The translations under genes and the position numbers were made by a program. From the NCBI GenBank assembly GCA_030168575.1, contig CP115555.1, forward strand, positions 682,001 to 746,000: a stretch of DNA of 64,000 bases, written 5' to 3'. Source of the DNA: Methanomassiliicoccales archaeon LGM-RCC1 (GTDB taxonomy: Archaea > Thermoplasmatota > Thermoplasmata > Methanomassiliicoccales > Methanomethylophilaceae). Shown piece after piece: positions 8,715 through 17,593 of this stretch; within the stretch, counting starts at the first letter, position 1; each line of letters starts with the position of its first letter. The notes under the pieces are model-generated. The model was given only the letters and a program-made list of their open reading frames with translations. It made no database searches and was not told the origin of the DNA.

Positions 8715-8852
8715 AAGGTGGAACTATACATCCCTTGGCCCATCTTCTTCATCCATTCTTGTGGACCTCCAAAGACGGTATCAAGGTTGATAGCCCAACC
8801 AGGAGAAGTCCTCCATGGTCGGACTTCTACCCTGACGAGGTATGATTTTTTC
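8566..8852 (+). ncRNA. unrecognised structured RNA, copy 3 (full length)
   Basis: Follows a TATA-like ATAAATACTT (8541-8550). Stems: TAGGTT 8569-8574/AACCTA 8582-8587; CCTC+CCC/GGG+GAGG (8592-8613); GCGG/CCGC (8620-8633, loop TTAATT); TAGGTCG 8673-8679/CGACCTA 8689-8695; GGGCCAGGGA 8702-8711/TCCCTTGGCCC 8731-8741; and a 3' hairpin AGAAGTCC 8804-8811/GGACTTCT 8821-8828, then T6 near 8850. CCCAACCA precedes the 3' hairpin as in copy 1, although the hairpin sequence differs completely. This keeps structure rather than sequence. Confidence 0.65.
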
Positions 8853-8930
8853 ATTTACTATATAGAATATCGTCGCCGAATTATAGTGCCTAAAGACTCG
8901 CTTTATATATCCCGAGGGGGTTGTGAAAGT

Positions 8931-9347
8931 ATGCACGGCAGCATCGAGCACGTTCTTACACCAAGGTTGGTGAAGTCCTATCTGGACAGGGTCACCTCTC
9001 CGGAGCTCGAGAAGATCGGCATAACACCGTCAAGTGCTGCCTTCCTAATGAAGATCGGTCACAATGAGGGCATATCGCTCAAAGGTCTCTCGGAGATGAT
9101 GCTGGTCGACAAGGCCCATACGACCAGGATGGTCAACAAGCTGATACAGGACGGTCTGGTAGAGAATGTTGCGGAGGGCCATCAATACTCCCTCGTACTC
9201 ACCGAGAAGGGCAAGGACCTGTCGCACCGCGCATGGAAGGTTACAGACGATGCGCTCCAAGGATTGTACGGGAGCCTCACCCCCGAGGAAAGGGAGACCA
9301 TGCATGTCATCATGGAGAAGATCTTCAAAGTCATCAGCGAAGACTGA
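8931..9347 (+). CDS. MarR-family transcriptional regulator
   Basis: 138 aa from ATG 8931 (MHGSIEHVLTPRL). The MarR fold is visible: a dimerisation helix, then SLKGLSEMMLVDKAHTTRMVNKLIQDGLV (recognition helix ~50-75), a wing (VAEGHQYSLVLTEKG) and C-terminal helices. TATA CTTTATATATCC at 8901-8912 puts transcription start near the ATG. It is clearly a paralogue of the gene at 9415 (shared KxYLDRVT, SxLVDKxHxTRxV, GLVEN, TPEER), so the two arose by tandem duplication. It probably controls the adjacent exporter genes; the ligand is unknown. Confidence 0.85.
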   Translation: MHGSIEHVLTPRLVKSYLDRVTSPELEKIGITPSSAAFLMKIGHNEGISLKGLSEMMLVDKAHTTRMVNKLIQDGLVENVAEGHQYSLVLTEKGKDLSHRAWKVTDDALQGLYGSLTPEERETMHVIMEKIFKVISED

Positions 9348-9393
9348 TTTTTTTCGTCCTGGCCGTATGCCTCGGACTCAAGTTTAAATAAAA

Positions 9394-9407
9394 GTTGAGG
9401 ACTCAAC
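9394..9407. promoter_or_regulatory. MarR operator candidate at exporter promoter
   Basis: GTTGAG-GA-CTCAAC, a perfect inverted repeat directly after the TATA-like TTTAAATA (9383-9390) and 7 bp before the start codon at 9415. GGACTCAA also occurs at 9374-9381, giving an extra half-site on the other side of the TATA box. A repressor here would cover the transcription start. Confidence 0.55.
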
Positions 9408-9414
9408 CGCCTCC

Positions 9415-9837
9415 ATGGAAATCACGGTTAACCCTTCCTGCGGCCCCAGGATGATAAAGACATATCTGGACAGGGTCACTGCAGGCAGATTCCAGGAACT
9501 CGGCGTGACAGTCGCCGAGGCCCAGTTCCTCGGAGCAATCCATCATCACGAAGGTGCAACCCTCAAGGAACTCTCTGAACTTCTCTCGGTGGACAAATCC
9601 CATGTCACCCGCACGGTCACCGACCTCATAGAGAAAGGTCTGGTGGAGAACACAGCCTCCGGCCACGCATACAGCCTGAGGCTTACCGAAGAGGGAGAGA
9701 GGACCAGTGCAAAGGTGAAGGGGATCGTGGATGAAGCCTGGGCGCATCTTCTGGAGGATCTTACCTCTGAGGAGAGGGATGCCATGGATTCCATCATCCG
9801 TAAGATATCGCAGAAGATCAGGGAGGCCCAGGCATGA
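9415..9837 (+). CDS. MarR-family regulator, first gene of exporter operon
   Basis: 140 aa, with the same MarR layout as the neighbour at 8931: recognition segment TLKELSELLSVDKSHVTRTVTDLIEKGLV, wing NTASGHAYSLRLTEEGE, and C-terminal dimer helices. ATG 9415 is about 28 bp after the TATA-like box, so the mRNA is probably leaderless. The stop overlaps the ABC gene start (ATGA at 9834), so regulator and exporter are one operon. The palindrome GTTGAG-GA-CTCAAC over the start site suggests autorepression relieved by an exporter substrate. Confidence 0.87.
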   Translation: MEITVNPSCGPRMIKTYLDRVTAGRFQELGVTVAEAQFLGAIHHHEGATLKELSELLSVDKSHVTRTVTDLIEKGLVENTASGHAYSLRLTEEGERTSAKVKGIVDEAWAHLLEDLTSEERDAMDSIIRKISQKIREAQA

Positions 9838-11585
9838 TATTCAATTACTTCAGGAAGATCGACTGGGCGCTCCTGGCCGTTACGATAGTTCTGGTCTACA
9901 TACAGGTGTATCTGGAGCTTGAGATACCCGGATACATGGCAAACATCACCACTATAATGACCACCGGAGGAACAGGACAGGATGTTCTTGATGAAGGTGT
10001 CTGGATGATGGGCTGCGCCCTGGGCAGTCTGATATCCGCCGTCATCGTCGGATTGATCACGGCCTACATCGGGACCAATATGGGAAAGGCCATGCGCAAG
10101 AGACAGTTCGAGAACGTGGAGACCTTCTCTTCAGCAGAGATAAACAAGTTCTCCATCTACAGTCTGATCACCCGTTCCACCAACGATGTGAACCAGGTGC
10201 AGATGGCCTTCATCATCGGTCTCATGGTTATGATTAGAGCTCCGATGATGGCTGTTATGGCGCTGATGAAGATCAGCACCAAGAACATTGGCTGGGTAGA
10301 GGTCACCCTCATCGCCCTATTGGTGATGATCGCATGTATAGCGGTCATTATCTGGTTCACCTTCCCCCGTTTCAAGAAGATCCAATGGATGAACGATGAC
10401 GTGAACCGCATAACCAAGGAGGGCCTTTCAGGGATCCGTGTCATCCATGCTTACAACGCCGAGGGATATCAGGAGGCCAAGTTCAGCGCAGCCAACAATA
10501 AGCTTACCGACACCCATGTGTCGGTCACCCGTGCGATGGCCTTCCTGGCACCGACGATCATGACGGTCATGAGCATGCTCAGCCTCGGCATCTACTGGAT
10601 GGGTGCGATAATCATCTCGAACGCACCTACCCTTCAGGACAGACTGACAGATTTCTCGGACATGATCGTGTTCTCGTCCTACGCAATGCAGGTCATAGCG
10701 GCGTTCATGATGCTGATCATCGTCTTCATCGTCCTGCCTCGCGCTCTGGTATCCGCCAGGCGTATCGACGAGGTTGTGAATGTGAAGCCTACCGTCACGG
10801 ACGGCGGAAGGGATGAAGGCAACGAGGGGCAGGAGGGACAGCTGTCCTTCAGGAATGTGTCCTTCAGGTACCCGGAATCTCCTCAGGACTCGCTCACGGA
10901 CATATCGTTCGACGCCAAGAAGGGGGAGACTGTGGCCATCATCGGTTCCACCGGCTCCGGTAAGAGCACATTGGTGAAGATGATCCCCCGTTTCTACGAC
11001 GTCACCGAGGGAAGCATAACCATCGACGGAATCGACGTCAGGGAGTACAATCTGGACGCTCTCCACAGGAAGATCGGATACGTTCCCCAGAAAGCGGTGA
11101 TGTTCGCCGGTTCCATAGCATCCAACGTGAACTACGGGGATACCGAGGACCAGCGCGATATGGACGATGTGAAGAAGGCCGTGTCCATAGCTCAGGGGAC
11201 GGACTTCGTCGAGAGGGCCGAGGGCCAGTATGAGGCGAGCGTCGCCGAGGGAGGAACGAACCTCTCGGGAGGCCAGAAGCAGCGTCTCTCCATAGCGCGT
11301 GCCGTGTGCAAGAGGCCCGAGTTCTACATCTTTGACGATTCATTCTCCGCCCTGGATTACAAGACGGACCGCATCCTCAGATCCAAGCTGAAGAAGGAGA
11401 CCGCTGGCGTGACCACGATAATAGTCGCGCAGAGGATAGGTACCATAATGGATGCCGACAAGATAATCGTCCTGGACGAGGGCAGGATCGTCGGCATGGG
11501 AAGGCATCAAGACCTTCTGAGGGACTGCGAGGTCTACCATCAGATCGCCAGTTCACAACTTTCAGAGGAGGAGCTGGTAAGATGA
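9834..11585 (+). CDS. ABC exporter half-transporter with degenerate Walker B
   Basis: 583 aa: six transmembrane helices (~1-300) followed by a nucleotide-binding domain. Walker A is GSTGSGKST (~372-380) and the signature LSGGQKQR (~477). The residue after Walker B Asp is Asp (FYIFDDSFSALD), where an active site has Glu. The N-terminus EIPGYMANI / STNDVNQVQ is typical of bacterial BmrC/LmrA-like multidrug exporters. With the next gene it should form a heterodimer with one catalytic and one degenerate ATP site. It overlaps both neighbours by 4 bp. The substrate is unknown; MarR control suggests drugs or host antimicrobials. Confidence 0.92.
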   Translation: MIFNYFRKIDWALLAVTIVLVYIQVYLELEIPGYMANITTIMTTGGTGQDVLDEGVWMMGCALGSLISAVIVGLITAYIGTNMGKAMRKRQFENVETFSSAEINKFSIYSLITRSTNDVNQVQMAFIIGLMVMIRAPMMAVMALMKISTKNIGWVEVTLIALLVMIACIAVIIWFTFPRFKKIQWMNDDVNRITKEGLSGIRVIHAYNAEGYQEAKFSAANNKLTDTHVSVTRAMAFLAPTIMTVMSMLSLGIYWMGAIIISNAPTLQDRLTDFSDMIVFSSYAMQVIAAFMMLIIVFIVLPRALVSARRIDEVVNVKPTVTDGGRDEGNEGQEGQLSFRNVSFRYPESPQDSLTDISFDAKKGETVAIIGSTGSGKSTLVKMIPRFYDVTEGSITIDGIDVREYNLDALHRKIGYVPQKAVMFAGSIASNVNYGDTEDQRDMDDVKKAVSIAQGTDFVERAEGQYEASVAEGGTNLSGGQKQRLSIARAVCKRPEFYIFDDSFSALDYKTDRILRSKLKKETAGVTTIIVAQRIGTIMDADKIIVLDEGRIVGMGRHQDLLRDCEVYHQIASSQLSEEELVR

Positions 11586-13399
11586 ACGCCGAGGAACGTC
11601 GCAACAGAAGGAACAGGCAGGGTCCCGGCATGCCGACCGAGAAGCCTAAGGATTTCAAAGCGGCCTGGAGCAGGTTGTTCCAATACATGGGAAGGTACAA
11701 GGTGCTCTTCATCATAGCGGTCATCTTCGCCATCTTGGGAACAGCACTGACCCTGCTGGGCCCCAACATGCTCAGCGATATGACCAACCTGATCAAGGAC
11801 GGTCTGTTCACCGGCGACATAGACATGGAGGGCATCGTGGCCATCGCGGTATGGCTGACCATCCTCTATGCTTCCAGCGCCATCATATCGGTGGTCCAGG
11901 GTCTGATAATGGCCACAATCGCCCAGAGGACTGCAGGTAACCTTCCTAACGACATCTCTAGGAAGATAGACCGTATCCCGTTGAGATACTTCGACAGTGC
12001 GAAATCCGGAGATCTGATGAGCCGCGTCACCAACGATGCGGATTCCCTAGGCCAGGACACTAACCGCAGCGTCAGCACGATGATCGTGGCCATCACGCAG
12101 TTCCTCGGATCGCTGATCATGATGATGATCACCAATCTAACCATGGCCGGTGTCGCCGTGCTCTCAACTGCAATCGGTTTCGTCCTGATGATACTCATCA
12201 TGTCCAGATCGCAGAAGTACTTCGAGGCACAGCAGAATTACCTCGGAGCCATGAACGGTCATGTCACCGAGACCTACACCAATCATGAGATCGTCAGGAC
12301 CTACAACGGCGACAAGAGGGCCAGGAAGGAGTTCGACGAGATCAACGGCAACCTCCAGCACAGCGGTTTCATGGCCATGTTCCTGGCAGGGACGATGATG
12401 CCCATCATGAACTTCATCGGCAACTTCGGATACGTCGCGGTGTGTGTAGTCGGAGCCATCATGGTCCTCGACGGAACGACGGACATCGGAACGATCGTCG
12501 CGTTTATGATCTACATCAGGCTGTTCACCAACCCACTGCAGCAGATGTCGCAGGGATTGACCGTCATGCAGTCAGTGGCAGCCGCCGCAGAGAGGATCTT
12601 CGGGTTCCTAGATGAGCCCGAATTCGAGGACGAATCCCATAAGAGCCAGACTATCAATTCAAAGGGGCATGTAGAGTTCAGGGACGTCCACTTCGGATAC
12701 GTCCCCGGCAAGGAGGTCATTCACGGGTTCTCGGCCGAGGTCAAGCCTGGACAGAAGGTCGCCATTGTCGGCCCCACGGGTGCAGGAAAGACCACCATGG
12801 TCAACCTCCTCATGAGGTTCTACGAGGTGGACAGCGGGGACATCCTCATCGACGGCGTGTCGGTCAAGGACCTCACCAGGGAGAACATCCACGAGCAGTT
12901 CTGCATGGTCCTCCAGGACACATGGCTGTTCGGGGGAACGATCAGGGAGAACCTGGTCTACAGCAGGGAAGGGATCCCCGACGAGAAGCTGGAGGAGGTC
13001 TGCAGAGCAGTGGGGATACACCACTTCATCACCAGCCTGCCGGAGGGATACGACACCGTGCTCACAGAGAACGATACCCTCTCAGCCGGACAGAAGCAGC
13101 AGCTAACCATCGCCAGGGCCATGCTGGACACCTCTCCGATGCTTATCCTCGACGAGGCGACGAGCTCCGTCGACACCAGGACTGAGATGATCATCCAAGA
13201 GGCCATGGACAAGATGGCCTCCAACAGGACGTCGTTCGTGATCGCCCATAGGCTCTCGACCATCAAGAACTCTGATCTCATCCTCGTGATGAGGAACGGA
13301 AGCATCATCGAGCAGGGTACCCATGACGAGCTTCTCGCCAAGGGCGGCTTCTACGAGGAATTGTACGATAGTCAGTTCGAGGAGACGGAAATGGACTGA
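11582..13399 (+). CDS. ABC exporter half-transporter, partner subunit
   Basis: 605 aa: a 35-residue basic N-terminus, six transmembrane helices, and a nucleotide-binding domain with Walker A GPTGAGKTT (~400), signature LSAGQKQQ in place of LSGGQ, and complete Walker B LILDEATSSVD. In a heterodimer its LSAGQ faces the Asp-Walker-B site of the first subunit, so the degenerate features of both chains fall in the same composite site, while the other site (LSGGQ + Glu) is intact. Downstream is a strong hairpin terminator at 13422. Confidence 0.93.
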   Translation: MNAEERRNRRNRQGPGMPTEKPKDFKAAWSRLFQYMGRYKVLFIIAVIFAILGTALTLLGPNMLSDMTNLIKDGLFTGDIDMEGIVAIAVWLTILYASSAIISVVQGLIMATIAQRTAGNLPNDISRKIDRIPLRYFDSAKSGDLMSRVTNDADSLGQDTNRSVSTMIVAITQFLGSLIMMMITNLTMAGVAVLSTAIGFVLMILIMSRSQKYFEAQQNYLGAMNGHVTETYTNHEIVRTYNGDKRARKEFDEINGNLQHSGFMAMFLAGTMMPIMNFIGNFGYVAVCVVGAIMVLDGTTDIGTIVAFMIYIRLFTNPLQQMSQGLTVMQSVAAAAERIFGFLDEPEFEDESHKSQTINSKGHVEFRDVHFGYVPGKEVIHGFSAEVKPGQKVAIVGPTGAGKTTMVNLLMRFYEVDSGDILIDGVSVKDLTRENIHEQFCMVLQDTWLFGGTIRENLVYSREGIPDEKLEEVCRAVGIHHFITSLPEGYDTVLTENDTLSAGQKQQLTIARAMLDTSPMLILDEATSSVDTRTEMIIQEAMDKMASNRTSFVIAHRLSTIKNSDLILVMRNGSIIEQGTHDELLAKGGFYEELYDSQFEETEMD

Positions 13400-13421
13400 A
13401 AACGATGGTTTTTATGCCATC

Positions 13422-13470
13422 CTCCCCTATAAGTAATAGAAACGCGCCTTATAGGGGAGCAATCCTTTTT
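13422..13470 (+). terminator. terminator of exporter operon
   Basis: CTCCCCTATAAG (13422-13433) and CTTATAGGGGAG (13448-13459) form a perfect 12-bp stem with a 14-nt loop, followed by T5 at 13466-13470. It separates the exporter operon from tRNA-Lys. Confidence 0.7.
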
Positions 13471-13519
13471 ATAATAGTATATATTGCACCCGAATTACAA
13501 GCTTGAAAGCTATCCATAA

Positions 13520-13593
13520 GGGCCTGTAGCTCAGCTAGGTAGAGTACCTGACTTTTAATCAGGCTGTCAAGGGTTCGAATCCCTTCAGGCCCG
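13520..13593 (+). tRNA. tRNA-Lys (anticodon UUU)
   Basis: Acceptor GGGCCTG/CAGGCCC, D arm with AGCTAGGTAGAGT, anticodon arm CCTGA-CTTTTAA-TCAGG giving anticodon TTT, and T arm GGGTTCGAATCCC. The discriminator is G (13593) and CCA is encoded at 13594-13596. TATA-like GTATATATT near 13478-13486 lies about 35 bp upstream. No intron. Confidence 0.97.
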
Positions 13594-13709
13594 CCAATGG
13601 ACTTCATGAGAGATCGACGGCAGATCAAGTATGAGGAAAGGCACACACTTTTTCTCAAATCCAAACGTCTTCCCCAGATGACCGGTCTGGAAAAAAAGTA
13701 GGTGAAAAC

Positions 13710-13976
13710 TTGGCAACAGAAAACATCTCGTTCAATGTTCTCAGGCACTGTCTAGTGCCCGAGCATCACCTCTTGTCAGAGGAAGAGGCACAGGCGGTTC
13801 TCGACAGAAAGGGAATCAAACTGGAGCAGCTCCCCAAGATAAGAAAAAGTGATCCAGGAGTCAAAGTCCTGGAAAGCATTCACGGTCCCATCGAAGAGGG
13901 TCGTGTGATCAAGATCGTAAGGAAGAGCAAGACCGCCCAGGAATTCGTGGCGTACAGGCTCGTAACGAGGGGATGA
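13710..13976 (+). CDS. rpoH: RNA polymerase subunit H (RPB5-like)
   Basis: 88 aa, matching the archaeal H subunit, which equals the C-terminal domain of eukaryotic RPB5 (here with the motif HCLVPEHHLLSEEEA and RVIKIVRKSKTAQEFVAYRLV). It sits in the jaw of RNA polymerase. The start is TTG 13710: AGGTG at 13700-13704 is at proper distance and no in-frame ATG gives a full-length protein. It is the first gene of rpoH-rpoB-rpoA1-rpoA2-rpl30e-nusA and overlaps rpoB by 4 bp. Confidence 0.95.
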   Translation: MATENISFNVLRHCLVPEHHLLSEEEAQAVLDRKGIKLEQLPKIRKSDPGVKVLESIHGPIEEGRVIKIVRKSKTAQEFVAYRLVTRG

Positions 13977-16900
13977 GCATGAGGGACCTAGTACAGCTCT
14001 ATTTCTCGGAACACAACATCGTGAACCACCACCTCTCGTCCTTCAACGACTTCCTCGCATCCGAGGACAACCCCAACAGCAGGATGCAGAGGATCGTCGA
14101 CGACATCAGGGTCCCCACGGACGACGCGTCCCGTGGAATCATCAAGCTCGATCCCGAGCGCACCGGAGGCAGGAACATCGAGATCCGCCTGGGAAGGAAG
14201 AGGGACGAGGACGGACACATCGATGTCAACGCTAGACCGACCATCCGTGTTGGAGAGCCCTATGTGAAAGAGGCCAACGGATGCGAGCACTGGACCACTC
14301 CCATGGAGGCCAGGCTCAGAAAGTTCAATTACGCCTCCCGTGTCGAGGTCTTCTTCGAGATCATCGAGGACGGGCAGGAATCAGATGCTCCCGAGGCATC
14401 CGGATGGCTGTGGGTCGGAGACCTACCCATCATGGTCAAGTCCAAGGGATGCAGCCTATACCAGGACAATCTGGAACACCACCTCGACCGTCAGCTCACC
14501 CCCGAGGAATACGAGGAGGAGCTCGTCAAGGAGAAAGAGGACCCCAGGGAGCCCGGAGGATACTTCATCGTCGGTGGAACCGAGAGGGTTCTCATCACGC
14601 TCGAGGACCTCGCACCCAACAGGGTCATGGTCGAATACAACGAGAAATACGGCGCGGCAGTCGAAGTTGCCAAGGTCTTCTCACAGAAGGACGGATACCG
14701 CGCTCTGACCCTCGTGGAGAAGAAGAAGGACGGAATGCTCTCAGTATCCGTCCCCGCTGTCTCCGGATCCATCCCCCTCATCGCACTGATGAAGGCATTG
14801 GGAATGGAGTCCGATCAGGAGATCTACGAGACCATCGTCTCCGACGACCTCATGGCCAACACAGTTTACGCTAACATCGAGGCGGCATACGACAAGAAGA
14901 CGTACGCCCCCAATGGATTCCACACAACGGAAGACGCCATCCTGTTCCTTGAGAGGAACTTCGCCGCCGGTCAGGCGAAGGAGTACAGGACGAAGAAGGT
15001 CGAATCCATCCTGGACCGCTCGCTGCTCCCCCACCTGGGAGACACATACGAGGACAGGAAGAAGAAAGCCATCTTCCTCGGCCGTGTGGCCCGTTCAGTC
15101 CTTGAGCTTTCTCTGGAGAAGAGGAACGAGGACGACAAGGACCACTACGCCAACAAGAGGCTCAAGCTGTCCGGTGACCTCATGGAGGACCTCTTCAGGA
15201 CAAGCTTCAGCAGCCTCATGAAGGACCTGAAGTACCAGATCGAGAGGAACTGGGGAAGGAAGAAGAACGAGAAGTTCGACATCAACTCCATCCGTTCCTC
15301 GATCAGGACAGAGCTTCTGACGCACAAGCTCATCCACGCCCTCGCCACAGGAAACTGGGTCGGAGGACGTGCAGGAGTATCGCAGCTTCTCGACAGGACA
15401 TCCAACCTGTCCGCCATGTCGCATCTCAGGAGGGTCACTTCCTCGCTCACGAGGAGTCAGCCCCACTTCGAGGCCCGTGACCTTCACCCCACACAGTGGG
15501 GAAGGCTGTGCCCCTCGGAGACGCCTGAGGGACAGAACTGCGGTCTGGTGAAGAACGCCGCACTGATCATCGAGATCTCCGAGGGAATCCCGGAGATGGA
15601 CATCAGGTGGATGCTCAGGGAGCTCGGAATCAAATCTGTCAAGTCCGCTGACGAGACACGTATCTTCGTCAACGGGGACCTTGTCGGTGTCCACGAGGAC
15701 GCCAAGAAGCTGGTCAGCGAGATCAGGGAGCGCAGGAGATGCGGTCTCATCTCGGGCGAGATCAACGTCCGCTTCGACCAGGAGACCAACGAGGTCATCA
15801 TCAACTGCGATGAGGGACGTCTCAGAAGGCCCCTGCTCATCGTGAAGAACGGAAGGCTCGCGCTCACAAGGAAGCACATCGAGAACATCCGTGAAGAGAA
15901 GATCAAATGGAACGACCTGTTCCGCGAGGGAATCATCGAGTGGATCGATGCAGAGGAAGAGGAGGACGCTCTCGTCCTCGTCGACGCTTACGACGTGCCC
16001 AGCAGGTGCCCCTGCTGTAACCACGCCCTCTCACCCATGGACGCCGACTGGATGAACCCCGGAAAAGAGGGAGATGTCGTCCTGAAGTGCAAGTGGTGCG
16101 AGGATGAGTTCGTCGTCCCCACCAAGCTCGACCCCAAGTACACCCACATGGAGGTCGACCCCATGATCATCATCGGAGTGGGATGCGGTATCGTTCCCTA
16201 CCCCGAGCACAACTCCGCACCCCGTGTCACAATGGGTGCGGCAATGGGAAAGCAGGCTCTGGGAATCGCGTGCTCCAACTACAGGATCAGGCCCGACACA
16301 AGGGGTCACCTGATGCACTACCCCCAGAGGCCCATGGTCTACACACAGACCATGAACTACATGCACTACGAGCACAGGCCCGCAGGACAGAACTTCTGTA
16401 TCGCTGTCCTGTCCTACCATGGATACAACATCGAGGATGCGCTCGTCATGAACAAGAGCTCCGTGCAGAGGGGACTCGGAAGATCGACATTCCTGAGGTC
16501 CTATTCCGCAGAGGAGCACCGCTACCCCGGAGGAACCGAGGATGCGTTCGAGATCCCTCAGCCTGACGTCACCGGTGCACGTGAGGAGGACAAGTACTCC
16601 ATGCTCGGAGAGGACGGTCTCATCCTGCCCGGTTCTCAGGTCGGAAGCTCCGACGTTCTCGTCGGAAAGACATCGCCTCCCAGGTTCAACGAGGAGGAGA
16701 CAGACTTCCTCACTCCTCAGAAGAGGAGGGAGACATCCGTCACAGTCAGGCACGGAGAGAGCGGATACGTCGACTCAGTCATGATCACCGAGGACCTTGA
16801 CGGAAGGAAGCTCGTACGTGTCAAGGTCAGGGACCAGAGGATCCCCGAGCTGGGAGACAAGTTCTGTTCGAGGTTCGGACAGAAGGGAGTCGTAGGAAGG

Positions 16901-17593
16901 CTCGTCGACCAGTGCGACATGCCCTTCACGGCCGACGGAGTCACACCCGATCTGGTCGTCAACCCCCACGGTATCCCGTCGCGTATGACCATCGGTCACG
17001 TGCTCGAGATGATCGCCGGTAAGGTCGGATCGATGGAGGGACGCTTCATCGACGGTACCGCCTTCTCCGGAGAGAACGAGGAGTCCATCCGTGACGGCCT
17101 CGTCAGGAACGGATTCAAGGACACAGGAAAGGAGATCATGTACGACGGAAGGACCGGAAAGATGATCCAGGCCGACGTCTACACAGGAGTCATCTTCTAC
17201 GAGAAGCTGCACCACATGGTAAGCGGAAAGATGCACGTCAGGTCCAGGGGACCCGTGCAGATCCTCACCAGGCAGCCTACCGAGGGACGTTCCAGGCAGG
17301 GAGGTCTCAGGTTCGGAGAGATGGAGCGTGACTGTCTGATCGGTCACGGAGTATCCATGGTCATCAAGGACCGTCTCCTCGACGAGTCCGACGGAACGCA
17401 GCAGTGGATCTGCGGCAACCCGTCCTGCGGACACATCGCAATCATGGACAGGCACGGTTCCCTTTACTGTCCTGTCTGTAAGAATAATACAAACATCTAC
17501 CAGGTTCAGACATCCTACGCCTTCAAGCTACTGATGGATGAGCTCCTGTCCCTTGGTGTGGCCATGAGGCTTCAGCTGGAGGATTTGAAATGA
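13973..17593 (+). CDS. rpoB: RNA polymerase subunit B, undivided
   Basis: 1206 aa, a single chain covering both B'' and B' of the methanogens that split this gene. It is the second-largest catalytic subunit and contributes to the active site and hybrid-binding wall. Visible: the N-terminal protrusion/lobe, the fork and hybrid-binding regions (PTQWGRLCPSETPEGQNCGLVKN ~ 500-525), a zinc site CPCC...CKWC (~678-705), GDKFCSRFGQKGVVG (~960) and the C-terminal clamp zinc CGNPSCG...CPVC (~1146-1170). ATG 13973 overlaps rpoH; ATG 13979 is possible. Its undivided form fits the Thermoplasmata lineage. Confidence 0.98.
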   Translation: MSMRDLVQLYFSEHNIVNHHLSSFNDFLASEDNPNSRMQRIVDDIRVPTDDASRGIIKLDPERTGGRNIEIRLGRKRDEDGHIDVNARPTIRVGEPYVKEANGCEHWTTPMEARLRKFNYASRVEVFFEIIEDGQESDAPEASGWLWVGDLPIMVKSKGCSLYQDNLEHHLDRQLTPEEYEEELVKEKEDPREPGGYFIVGGTERVLITLEDLAPNRVMVEYNEKYGAAVEVAKVFSQKDGYRALTLVEKKKDGMLSVSVPAVSGSIPLIALMKALGMESDQEIYETIVSDDLMANTVYANIEAAYDKKTYAPNGFHTTEDAILFLERNFAAGQAKEYRTKKVESILDRSLLPHLGDTYEDRKKKAIFLGRVARSVLELSLEKRNEDDKDHYANKRLKLSGDLMEDLFRTSFSSLMKDLKYQIERNWGRKKNEKFDINSIRSSIRTELLTHKLIHALATGNWVGGRAGVSQLLDRTSNLSAMSHLRRVTSSLTRSQPHFEARDLHPTQWGRLCPSETPEGQNCGLVKNAALIIEISEGIPEMDIRWMLRELGIKSVKSADETRIFVNGDLVGVHEDAKKLVSEIRERRRCGLISGEINVRFDQETNEVIINCDEGRLRRPLLIVKNGRLALTRKHIENIREEKIKWNDLFREGIIEWIDAEEEEDALVLVDAYDVPSRCPCCNHALSPMDADWMNPGKEGDVVLKCKWCEDEFVVPTKLDPKYTHMEVDPMIIIGVGCGIVPYPEHNSAPRVTMGAAMGKQALGIACSNYRIRPDTRGHLMHYPQRPMVYTQTMNYMHYEHRPAGQNFCIAVLSYHGYNIEDALVMNKSSVQRGLGRSTFLRSYSAEEHRYPGGTEDAFEIPQPDVTGAREEDKYSMLGEDGLILPGSQVGSSDVLVGKTSPPRFNEEETDFLTPQKRRETSVTVRHGESGYVDSVMITEDLDGRKLVRVKVRDQRIPELGDKFCSRFGQKGVVGRLVDQCDMPFTADGVTPDLVVNPHGIPSRMTIGHVLEMIAGKVGSMEGRFIDGTAFSGENEESIRDGLVRNGFKDTGKEIMYDGRTGKMIQADVYTGVIFYEKLHHMVSGKMHVRSRGPVQILTRQPTEGRSRQGGLRFGEMERDCLIGHGVSMVIKDRLLDESDGTQQWICGNPSCGHIAIMDRHGSLYCPVCKNNTNIYQVQTSYAFKLLMDELLSLGVAMRLQLEDLK

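Noticed and set aside
4855-8852. Structured RNA as RNase P RNA, SRP RNA or 5S rRNA
   Set aside because: The conserved RNase P core sequence GAGGAAAGTCC and the SRP tetraloop region are absent, and three copies in one window would be unusual for these.
4855-8852. Structured repeats as miniature transposons
   Set aside because: No terminal inverted repeats or target duplications were seen, and copy 1 keeps the pairing while its sequence diverges.
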